NCBI GenBank assembly: GCA_002700405.1
Contig: PACY01000013.1
Span: forward strand, 12,855 to 22,575
Reading direction: 5' to 3'
DNA: 9,721 bases
Source: Flavobacteriaceae bacterium
Lineage (GTDB): Bacteria; Bacteroidota; Bacteroidia; Flavobacteriales; Flavobacteriaceae
The translations under genes were made by a program, and so were the position numbers. The notes under the pieces were generated by a model, which saw nothing but the letters and a program-made list of their open reading frames with translations, was not told the origin of the DNA and made no database searches. Shown here piece after piece: positions 1 through 6,885 of this stretch (the stretch's first letter is position 1; the number at the start of each line of letters is the position of its first letter).

Positions 1-639
1 TCCTACATTAAAAATTTAGGGATCCCAATTATTGGAATAAATACTGGAAGACTAGGTTTTTTAGCTAAAACTAAAGTTGTTGATGTAGATAACGCTGTTA
101 ATGCAATAATTAATAAAAACTATAAATTATCAGAAAGGACATTGATAGCAATTTCTTATACTAAAAATAATAAGAAATATAATGTAGGGACTGCTCTTAA
201 CGAGGTTAGTATAACAAGAAAAAATACAACTTCTTTAATTACTATTGAAACCAAATTAAATGATGATTACCTTAATACATATTGGGCAGATGGGTTAATT
301 ATTTCAACTCCTACTGGTTCAACTGGTTATTCTCTTAGCTGCGGAGGTCCTATAATAATGCCTGAATCAAAAAACCTGGTTATTACTCCGATAGCTCCTC
401 ATAATTTAAATGCAAGGCCTCTTGTTATTGCAGATAATACAACTATTAATCTAAAAGTTAGTGGTAGAGAAAATGAATTTTTTGTCTCCATAGATTCTGA
501 AATAACTACTCTAAGCAATGAAATGGAGCTATCAATAAAAAAAGCTCCATATAAGATTAAAATGATGCAATTAGAAAAAGAAAGTTTTCTTAAAACACTT
601 AGAGACAAATTATTCTGGGGCAAAGATAAAAGGAACTAA
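1..639 (+). CDS. nadK: NAD kinase (NadK/PpnK), 5' truncated by window start
   Basis: Cytosolic enzyme that phosphorylates NAD to NADP using ATP or polyphosphate, supplying the cell's NADP(H). The frame is open from base 1 with no start codon needed, so the gene begins upstream; 212 residues are visible and about 80 N-terminal residues, including the GGDGT nucleotide-binding motif, are missing compared with the usual ~290. Visible family signatures, numbered within the window, are NTGRLGFL (14-21), the Asn-Glu pair in ALNEV (about 67-68), the DG...STPTGSTGYSLS substrate loop (97-113), and the APHNLNARPL segment. The TTG at 142 lies inside the conserved fold and is not a start. The last ~25 residues are charged and not conserved. 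It is followed 50 bp later by porG in the same direction and may be the first visible gene of the envelope transcript. Identification is firm from the motifs. Confidence 0.96.
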   Translation, partial: SYIKNLGIPIIGINTGRLGFLAKTKVVDVDNAVNAIINKNYKLSERTLIAISYTKNNKKYNVGTALNEVSITRKNTTSLITIETKLNDDYLNTYWADGLIISTPTGSTGYSLSCGGPIIMPESKNLVITPIAPHNLNARPLVIADNTTINLKVSGRENEFFVSIDSEITTLSNEMELSIKKAPYKIKMMQLEKESFLKTLRDKLFWGKDKRN

Positions 640-689
640 ACAATAAAAGTAATTGACAATAGTTTTATAATTAAGATTTTATAGAATAT

Positions 690-1394
690 ATGATTTCCAA
701 AAACAAATTGAAATTTATACAATTCATATTAATAATAATTTTTAATTATCAATTCTCTTATAGTCAAATTTATGAGGTTGGAGGAATTTTTGGTGGAACC
801 AATTTTATTGGGGATGTTGGGAATGCCCAATTTATCAATCCTAATGAATCTGGATTTGGCGGAATAATAAAATGGAATAGAAGCCCAAGACACTCATATA
901 GACTGTCTTTTATCTCAACAACAATTACTGCTAATGATATGGATTCAAATGATCCAAGAAGAAAAGAGCGAGGATATCATTTTTCAAGCAATTTAAAAGA
1001 GATTTCCACCGGAATGGAGTTTAATTTTTTTGATTATAATTTGCATGAATATGATGTTTTTTTTACACCATATATCTATTCTGGAATAATCTATTCAAAA
1101 TATGAGAATTTATTCTTTAATGGGGATAATCTCCAGAATAGCGGTAAATACGACTGGAGTTTTGGCATACCAATGGTATTAGGAATTAAATATAGAATCT
1201 TTGATCAATTTATTTTATCATTTGAAATAGGTGCCAGATACACTTTTTCTGATAAAATAGATGGAAGTCTTCCATATAATGATAATTTTAATTATACTTT
1301 TGGTAATGAAAATAATAATGATTGGTATATGTTCTCAGGATTTAATCTGACTTATACCTTTGGTAGACAACCCTGTTATTGTAATATACAATGA
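690..1394 (+). CDS. porG: Type IX secretion system outer-membrane protein PorG (DUF6089 family)
   Basis: A 234-residue outer-membrane protein of the DUF6089/PorG family. In the family, PorG is a beta-barrel associated with the PorK/PorN ring of the T9SS, which exports gliding adhesins and enzymes across the outer membrane. The protein starts with a signal peptide (residues 1-25, predicted cleavage SYS|Q). The mature part opens with the family-typical YEVGGIFGGTNFIGDVGN (residues 28-45) and continues as alternating aromatic/polar strands typical of a small barrel. The C-terminus is a short tail, TFGRQPCYCNIQ, with a Cys-Tyr-Cys pair. Its stop overlaps the uppS start by 4 bases (ATGA at 1391-1394), which indicates translational coupling. 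The order porG-uppS-bamA-ompH-ompH is also known in Porphyromonas gingivalis, which supports the PorG call over a generic barrel. The 50-bp upstream gap shows no clear TAnnTTTG box, so transcription from nadK is plausible. Confidence 0.85.
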   Translation: MISKNKLKFIQFILIIIFNYQFSYSQIYEVGGIFGGTNFIGDVGNAQFINPNESGFGGIIKWNRSPRHSYRLSFISTTITANDMDSNDPRRKERGYHFSSNLKEISTGMEFNFFDYNLHEYDVFFTPYIYSGIIYSKYENLFFNGDNLQNSGKYDWSFGIPMVLGIKYRIFDQFILSFEIGARYTFSDKIDGSLPYNDNFNYTFGNENNNDWYMFSGFNLTYTFGRQPCYCNIQ

Positions 1395-2131
1395 GCTTAA
1401 AGAATAAAATTTATATCGATAACATACCAAAACATATTGCCATAATAATGGATGGCAACGGTAGATGGGCAAAAAAAATAGGAAAAAATAGAAATGCTGG
1501 ACATAAAGCAGGAAGTAAATCAGTAGAAAAGGTAGTAGAAGCATGTACTGAATTGGGAGTTGAAGCCCTTACACTATTTGCTTTCTCAACAGAAAATTGG
1601 AATAGGCCAAAAATTGAGATAAATCTTTTAATGAAATTACTGCTACTATCACTAAATAAAGAATTAGAAAATCTCAATAAAAACAATATCAGATTTAAAA
1701 CTATTGGAGATTTAGATAGACTGCCGAAAAAAGTTCAATCATATCTTAAAAAGGTCAGTAAAGAAACTCAGAATAATACCAGAATGACTTTAACTCTTGC
1801 AATAAGCTATGGTGCCAGAGAAGAAATTATAAATGCTATTAAAACAATAGGTGATAAAGTTAAAAATAACTTAATTTCTTTAAAAAATATTGACGAATCG
1901 GTAATAAATCAGCATCTTTACACTCATTATTTACCAGATGTAGATTTATTAATAAGAACAAGTGGTGAAAAAAGAATTAGTAACTTTCTATTATGGCAAA
2001 TTGCTTATGCTGAACTTTATTTTACAAAAAAGTTATGGCCAGACTTCTCTAAGGAAGATCTATATGAAGCAATTATAAATTATCAAAAAAGAGAACGTAG
2101 ATTTGGGAAAACAAGTGAACAGGTTAATTAA
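1391..2131 (+). CDS. uppS: Isoprenyl transferase / (2Z,6E)-undecaprenyl diphosphate synthase
   Basis: Cis-prenyltransferase that adds isopentenyl diphosphate units to farnesyl diphosphate to make undecaprenyl diphosphate, the lipid carrier for peptidoglycan and surface polysaccharides; it acts at the inner face of the cytoplasmic membrane. At 246 residues it is full length for the family. Visible signatures are HIAIIMDGNGRWAKK with the Mg-binding/catalytic Asp at residue 21, GHKAG, the ALTLFAFSTENWNRP segment, and the C-terminal LLIRTSGEKRISNFLLWQ block followed by AYAELYF and LWPDF. All key residues known from the Escherichia coli enzyme appear intact. The ATG overlaps the porG stop codon, so translation is probably coupled, and bamA begins 7 bp downstream. 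No signal peptide or membrane segment is present, as expected. Confidence 0.97.
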   Translation: MSLKNKIYIDNIPKHIAIIMDGNGRWAKKIGKNRNAGHKAGSKSVEKVVEACTELGVEALTLFAFSTENWNRPKIEINLLMKLLLLSLNKELENLNKNNIRFKTIGDLDRLPKKVQSYLKKVSKETQNNTRMTLTLAISYGAREEIINAIKTIGDKVKNNLISLKNIDESVINQHLYTHYLPDVDLLIRTSGEKRISNFLLWQIAYAELYFTKKLWPDFSKEDLYEAIINYQKRERRFGKTSEQVN

Positions 2132-2138
2132 ATATAAA

Positions 2139-4697
2139 ATGAGATTGAAAATCAAATTCTTTATTGTATTTCTTTTATCCGTATCATTTAATTTGAATAT
2201 GTTTTCACAAGAGGCTAATACCTCTAATAAAAATATAATTGGAGAAATAACAGTTTCAGGTAATACTTCATTTAGTCCTATTACAATTATTACTTATTCT
2301 GGGCTTAGAGAAGGTGATGAAGTCTCTATTCCAGGAGAAAAGATAAGCACAGCAATAAAAAAATTATGGGAATCAAATCTGTTTAGTTCAGTTGAAATCT
2401 ATAGAATTAAACAAATTGATAATGTTGTTGATCTGGAAATACAATTAATGGATTTACCTGAATTATCTAATCTTGAAATTAGTGGTGTTAAAAAGAGAAA
2501 AACTGAAGATATAATTAAAGAAAATAAGCTACAAATAGGAGTAAAAGTAACAGAAAATTTAATTACTACTACTAAGAATTACTTGGAAAATAAATATAAG
2601 AAAAGAGGTTATCTAAACGCAACTGTTAATATTGAGACTGAAGAAGTAATAGATTCTACAAATAAGAGTAAAGTAAAAATGTCATTAGACATTAATAAGG
2701 GTAATAAAATAAAAATTAAAGAAATTATTTTTGATGGAATTGATAATTTGAGTTCAAAAACTCTGCAAAAATCAATGAAGAATACAAAAAAATCAAAAAT
2801 ATTTAGATTTTGGAAAAGGTCAAAATACATTGGAGATGATTTTAAAGAAGATCTTGTTAGTCTAGTCGATAAATACAAAGAAAATGGATATAGAGATGCT
2901 AGAGTAACGTCTGATACTATTTTAACATTTGATGAAAGTTCCATCTCTTTAAAAATTAAATTACAAGAAGGTGAAAAATATACTTTTGGAAAAATTAATT
3001 ATTTAGGTAATTCTGTGTATACTGATGAACAGCTCAATCAAATACTTAAAATTAAGCAGGGAGATACTTATAATGGAGTGGAACTTGAAAACAGAATTGC
3101 AGATAATTCTGACCCTGACTCTGATGATTTATCCAATTTATATCAGAATAGCGGATACTTATTCTCATCTGTTACCCCTGTTGAGGTAAGTGCTGATGGA
3201 AATATAATTGATCTTGAAATAAGAATTAATGAAGGAAAGCCTGCATACTTTAATAAAATATCTGTTGTTGGTAATGATAGAACTAATGATCATGTGATTT
3301 ATAGAGAGATAAGGACAAGGCCTGGACAATTATATAGTAAATCAAATGTTATAAGAACCATTAGAGAACTTGGTCAACTTGGATTTTTTGATGCTCAATT
3401 AATTTCTCCTGATTTTAAAAATGTTAACCCAAATGATGGAACAGTTGATTTAGAGTATACTGTTGTTGAAAGAGGTTCAAGCCAAATTGAATTACAGGGA
3501 GGCTATGGTGGTGGTGGTTTTATAGGAACATTAGGGTTATCATTTAATAATTTTGCAGCTAAAGATCTATTTAATAAAGAAGCTTATAAGCCTGTTCCTA
3601 TGGGTGATGGACAAAGGCTATCTCTAAGACTTCAAGCTAGTAGGTTTTATACGCAAAATAGTTTTATTTTTTCTGAACCATGGCTAGGTGGGAAAAAACC
3701 TGTTAATTTCTCTATTCAATTAACTCAAACAAAACAATTTTTATTTAATCCTGTTACATATAGAGCAGATAAATCAAAATCATTTAACATAAGCGGAATA
3801 TCTATAGGATTAGCAAAAAGATTAAGTGTTCCTGATGATTATTTCCAACTTCAACATTATGTTGGTTTTCAATATTATGATTTAAATGATTACAATACAG
3901 GATTGTTCACATTTGGTAATGGATCATCTAATAATCTATCATATACTGTTGCTTTAAGTAGAAACAATACCTTTACTGATCCTATATATCCTACAGGAGG
4001 TTCAAGTTTTAGTATATCTGCTAAACTATCTTTCCCTTATTCAGCTGTTAATAATGTTGATTATTCTGCATTAAAAGATGAAAGAGATGACTTAATGGAT
4101 GATCTAGTTACAGATCCTAGCAATACTACTGCATCAGATAGGATCGCTGAGATAGATCAAGAAAGATACAGATGGCTTGAATTTTATAAAATAAAATTTA
4201 AAGGTGAATGGTTTGCTGCATTAACTAAGAAATTAGTGTTACGTCCTGCATTTGAATTTGGTTTTCTTGGAGCCTATAATAATGATAGAGGGGTTATCCC
4301 ATTTGAAAGATTTTTCCTGGGCGGAGATGGTTTGGGAATGTATAGTTTAGACGGAAGAGAGACTATTGCTCTTAGAGGTTATCCTAATCAGTCATTATCA
4401 AATCAAGATGGGGGTACAATATATAATAAATATTCATTAGAAATGAGATACCCAATAAGTCTAGGAGAACAAGCAAAAATATTTGCTCTTGCATTTATTG
4501 AAGGAGGTAATTCATATAATAGCTTCCGAGATTTTGATCCATTTTTAATTAAACGTTCTGCTGGATTAGGCGTTAGGCTATTTATGCCAGCCTTTGGATT
4601 GCTTGGAATAGATTTTGGTCATGGATTTGACCCTGTGCCTGGACAAAATACCAAGCATGGGTGGGAAACGCATTTTATAATTGGGCAATCATTCTAA
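2139..4697 (+). CDS. bamA: Outer membrane protein assembly factor BamA (Omp85 family)
   Basis: Essential Omp85 protein that folds and inserts beta-barrel proteins into the outer membrane. From ATG 2139 it is 852 residues with a signal peptide (1-23, predicted cleavage MFS|Q), five POTRA domains (about 33-107, 109-190, 192-280, 281-368, 370-447; most start with a 'xxGN/xxGV' strand such as VSGNTSF or VVGNDRTN), a Gly-rich entry to the barrel (GGYGGGGFIG) and a 16-strand barrel from about 450 to 852. LRGY at 745-748 corresponds to the (V/L)RGF loop-6 motif that contacts the barrel interior, and the protein ends in Phe (GQSF), the usual beta-signal terminus. An upstream in-frame TTG at 2103 would add 12 residues before the signal peptide and overlap uppS, so ATG 2139 is preferred. 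The acidic stretch near 3110-3130 lies in POTRA4. PorG and the PorP-family protein in this window are probable clients. Confidence 0.97.
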   Translation: MRLKIKFFIVFLLSVSFNLNMFSQEANTSNKNIIGEITVSGNTSFSPITIITYSGLREGDEVSIPGEKISTAIKKLWESNLFSSVEIYRIKQIDNVVDLEIQLMDLPELSNLEISGVKKRKTEDIIKENKLQIGVKVTENLITTTKNYLENKYKKRGYLNATVNIETEEVIDSTNKSKVKMSLDINKGNKIKIKEIIFDGIDNLSSKTLQKSMKNTKKSKIFRFWKRSKYIGDDFKEDLVSLVDKYKENGYRDARVTSDTILTFDESSISLKIKLQEGEKYTFGKINYLGNSVYTDEQLNQILKIKQGDTYNGVELENRIADNSDPDSDDLSNLYQNSGYLFSSVTPVEVSADGNIIDLEIRINEGKPAYFNKISVVGNDRTNDHVIYREIRTRPGQLYSKSNVIRTIRELGQLGFFDAQLISPDFKNVNPNDGTVDLEYTVVERGSSQIELQGGYGGGGFIGTLGLSFNNFAAKDLFNKEAYKPVPMGDGQRLSLRLQASRFYTQNSFIFSEPWLGGKKPVNFSIQLTQTKQFLFNPVTYRADKSKSFNISGISIGLAKRLSVPDDYFQLQHYVGFQYYDLNDYNTGLFTFGNGSSNNLSYTVALSRNNTFTDPIYPTGGSSFSISAKLSFPYSAVNNVDYSALKDERDDLMDDLVTDPSNTTASDRIAEIDQERYRWLEFYKIKFKGEWFAALTKKLVLRPAFEFGFLGAYNNDRGVIPFERFFLGGDGLGMYSLDGRETIALRGYPNQSLSNQDGGTIYNKYSLEMRYPISLGEQAKIFALAFIEGGNSYNSFRDFDPFLIKRSAGLGVRLFMPAFGLLGIDFGHGFDPVPGQNTKHGWETHFIIGQSF

Positions 4698-4762
4698 TAT
4701 TAAATAATCCAATGCTAAAATATATTCTTATATAATTCGTTTAATAAATGATAAAATATAAA

Positions 4763-5533
4763 ATGAAAAAGATTTTAATCATATTTAGTGTATTTCTTAT
4801 CTCAAGCTATTCATTTAGTCAAAGAGGGGTAAGAATTGGATATGTTGATACTGAATATATACTGCAAAATCTATCTGAATATGAACAAACTAGAGATCAA
4901 TTAGAAGAAAGAGCAGATGAATGGAAGAGTGAGATAGAAACAAGATTCTCTGAATTAGAAAACAAAAAAGAAGCCCTTAATGCTGAAAGGTTATTACTTA
5001 CAGAAGAACTAGTTCAAGAAAAAGAAGAAGAAATAGAAATTGAAAAAAATGAAATATTAGATTATCAACAAAAGAGATTTGGTCCAAGAGGAGATCTAAT
5101 TATTCAAAGAAAACAGCTAATACAGCCAATTCAAGATCAAATATTCATAGCAATAAAGGAAATTGCAAAATCTAGAAAATATGATTTCATATTTGATAAA
5201 TCAGCAGATATTGTAATGTTATATTCGGATAGGAAATTTGATATTAGTGATCAAATATTAAGAATAATTACTAGAACAAATAACAGAAAACAGTTAGACT
5301 CTAGAAGAGATAAAAGAGAGGCTGAGGAAGAAGATAAAACTATAGTTAGCGCTGTAGTAAACGATGATCTTGACGAATATGCTGAAGAGATAGAAGACAA
5401 AACAGCTACTGAAAAACCTAAGAAAGTTTTAACAGCAAAAGAATTAAGAGAAAAAATGCTAGAAGAAAGAAAACAAAAAATTCTTGCTTCAAGAAAAGTA
5501 AAAGATAGTACCTTTATAAATAATAATAACTGA
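4763..5533 (+). CDS. OmpH/Skp-family periplasmic chaperone with a charged C-terminal extension
   Basis: Periplasmic chaperone of the OmpH/Skp family, which binds unfolded outer-membrane proteins and hands them to BamA. From ATG 4763 it has 256 residues: signal peptide 1-19 (SFS|Q), an RIGYVDTEYIL strand typical of the family, a long acidic/basic coiled coil (about 36-115), then the closing segment KSRKYDFIFDKSADIVMLY. Skp-like proteins are usually ~160-180 residues; this one carries about 83 extra residues (174-256) of mostly charged, low-complexity sequence rich in Glu, Lys and Arg. An in-frame ATG at 4748 adds only MIKYK before the signal peptide; 4763 is preferred because it gives the clean MKK... 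signal start and has the same A-rich context as the bamA start. It sits 65 bp after bamA and 13 bp before a second, shorter OmpH gene. Confidence 0.9.
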   Translation: MKKILIIFSVFLISSYSFSQRGVRIGYVDTEYILQNLSEYEQTRDQLEERADEWKSEIETRFSELENKKEALNAERLLLTEELVQEKEEEIEIEKNEILDYQQKRFGPRGDLIIQRKQLIQPIQDQIFIAIKEIAKSRKYDFIFDKSADIVMLYSDRKFDISDQILRIITRTNNRKQLDSRRDKREAEEEDKTIVSAVVNDDLDEYAEEIEDKTATEKPKKVLTAKELREKMLEERKQKILASRKVKDSTFINNNN

Positions 5534-5546
5534 AACAAATAAACAA

Positions 5547-6050
5547 ATGAGAAAAATTAAGATTTTATTGTTGATATTATGTGTTACGTTAAGTTTTGCA
5601 GTGCATTCGCAAAGCAAGGTTGCACATATTAATAGCACTGAATTAGTATCATCTATGCCAGAAATGAATGAGGCAAAAACAGAGCTTGAAAAACTTGCTA
5701 AGACATATGAAAATGATATCCAAACTATGGCTGCAGAACTTCAAAGCAAGGTAAAACAGTATGATACTGAAGCATCTACCCAGACAGATGAAGAAAATGC
5801 TAGAAGATTACAAGAAGTCCAAGGAATGGAGCAAAGTATTCGTCAATACCAAAGTCAAGCTCAACAAGAATTACAAAAAAAGGAATTTGACTTATTAAAA
5901 CCAATTACAGAAAAAGCTCAAGCGGCAATAGTTAAAGTTGCAAAAGCACAAGGGTTTGCATATGTATTGGATTCAACTCAAGGTCAAGGTGTAATCCTTG
6001 CTGATGGAAAAGACCTGCTTGAAGATGTTAAAATAGAGTTAGGGTTTTAA
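5547..6050 (+). CDS. OmpH/Skp-family periplasmic chaperone (short form)
   Basis: Second OmpH/Skp-type chaperone, 167 residues, the standard family length. It has a signal peptide (1-21, predicted cleavage VHS|Q), the N-terminal strand KVAHINSTELVSSMPE, a Gln/Glu/Lys-rich helical hairpin (about 38-120) that would form the Skp tentacle, and the C-terminal core AQGFAYVLDSTQGQGVILAD. It follows the longer OmpH gene by 13 bp on the same strand and is the last gene before a strong hairpin terminator, so it probably ends the bamA transcript. Tandem OmpH genes directly after bamA are typical of Bacteroidota. The two copies differ in length and charge, so they are likely old paralogues rather than a recent duplication. 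Confidence 0.93.
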   Translation: MRKIKILLLILCVTLSFAVHSQSKVAHINSTELVSSMPEMNEAKTELEKLAKTYENDIQTMAAELQSKVKQYDTEASTQTDEENARRLQEVQGMEQSIRQYQSQAQQELQKKEFDLLKPITEKAQAAIVKVAKAQGFAYVLDSTQGQGVILADGKDLLEDVKIELGF

Positions 6051-6072
6051 TAAGCATTTGTTAGTGTAATAT

Positions 6073-6100
6073 AAAAGCTGTCTTAAAGACAGCTTTTTTT
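6073..6100 (+). terminator. Intrinsic (rho-independent) terminator after the second OmpH gene
   Basis: An 11-bp perfect stem, AAAAGCTGTCT (6073-6083) paired with AGACAGCTTTT (6087-6097), closes a 3-base TAA loop and runs directly into T residues through 6100. It lies 22 bp after the OmpH stop and 10 bp before the murI start, oriented to end the upstream envelope transcript. Confidence 0.9.
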
Positions 6101-6110
6101 ATTTAAAAAA

Positions 6111-6884
6111 ATGAATAAACAACCTATAGGCATTTTTGATTCTGGAATTGGCGGTCTATCTATTTTAGAAGAGATAAATAGAATATTGCCAAATGAAAAT
6201 ATTATTTACTTAGCAGACAATAAAAACTGTCCGTATGGTAATAAAGATAGTTCTGATATAGTAAAATTAAGCCTAAAAAACACTTCTTTACTAATTCAAA
6301 TGAATTGTAAAATAATTGTCATAGCATGTAATACTGCAACTACAAATGCCATAAATGAAATTAGAAATTCATTTTCAATTCCAGTTATAGGAATAGAGCC
6401 TGCAATCAAGCCTGCTATATTTAATACCAAAACAAATAAAATAGGTGTTTTAGCTACTGAAAAAACTCTTACAAGTAGTCTTTTTAATAAAACCTCAAAT
6501 AAATTTTCTAAACAAGTAGAAATATATGAGCAAATAGGGTATGGACTAGTTGATTTAATTGAAAAGGGCAAAATAAAAGAAAGTCATGATCTATTAGAAT
6601 CTCATATAGAGCCAATGCTAAAATCAAATATTGATCAATTGGTTCTAGGATGCACTCATTATCATTTTCTTATTCCTATAATAAAAAAAATACTTCCAAA
6701 AAACATAAATATTCAAGACCCTAATGAAGCTATTGCAAGGCAAACAAAAAAAATATTAACTATAAATAATATTCAAAACTCGTTAGAAAATAAATACAAA
6801 AATGTAATATATGTAAATGGGAAGACTGAAATAATTAAAAATATAGTAAAATTAAATGGAGAAGTAAATAGTCTAGATTTTTAA
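6111..6884 (+). CDS. murI: Glutamate racemase
   Basis: Cytosolic cofactor-independent racemase that converts L-glutamate to D-glutamate for the peptidoglycan stem peptide. At 257 residues it is full length. The family motifs are all present: GIFDSGIGGLSIL (7-19, with the acidic Asp10), the CPYG segment (40-43), the first catalytic Cys in ACNTATTNAI (Cys73) and the second in LGCTHYHFL (Cys181), followed by a conserved DPNEAIARQ stretch. The ATG at 6111 is immediately after the terminator T-tract and A-rich spacer. The stop is 1 bp from the stop of the convergent PorP-family gene. No perfect TAnnTTTG box is visible just upstream (closest is AGCATTTG at 6053-6060), so how it is transcribed is unclear: read-through or a diverged promoter. 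Confidence 0.97.
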   Translation: MNKQPIGIFDSGIGGLSILEEINRILPNENIIYLADNKNCPYGNKDSSDIVKLSLKNTSLLIQMNCKIIVIACNTATTNAINEIRNSFSIPVIGIEPAIKPAIFNTKTNKIGVLATEKTLTSSLFNKTSNKFSKQVEIYEQIGYGLVDLIEKGKIKESHDLLESHIEPMLKSNIDQLVLGCTHYHFLIPIIKKILPKNINIQDPNEAIARQTKKILTINNIQNSLENKYKNVIYVNGKTEIIKNIVKLNGEVNSLDF

Positions 6885-6885
6885 A

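Noticed and set aside
142..639. TTG at 142 as the start of a 165-residue protein
   Set aside because: The frame is open to base 1 and the upstream codons encode the conserved NAD kinase motif NTGRLGFL, so the gene is cut by the window edge rather than starting here.
640..689. TTGACA at 653-658 as a sigma70-like promoter for porG
   Set aside because: No -10 element lies at a 16-18 bp spacing and the Bacteroidota -7 consensus is absent; the short gap fits co-transcription with nadK.
2103..2138. TTG at 2103 as the bamA start
   Set aside because: It adds 12 residues ahead of a complete signal peptide and overlaps the uppS end; ATG 2139 gives a normal signal sequence.
2609..2944. 111-codon - strand ORF inside bamA, and similar antisense ORFs at 399-623, 1335-1544, 1411-1686, 5251-5538, 6296-6571 and 8331-8543
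   Set aside because: Each lies opposite a well-supported gene and shows no domain or initiation signal; they are mirror frames of A+T-rich coding sequence.
4748..4762. ATG at 4748 as the start of the long OmpH gene
   Set aside because: It is possible, but it only adds MIKYK before a standard MKK signal start; ATG 4763 matches the bamA start context. The choice remains open.
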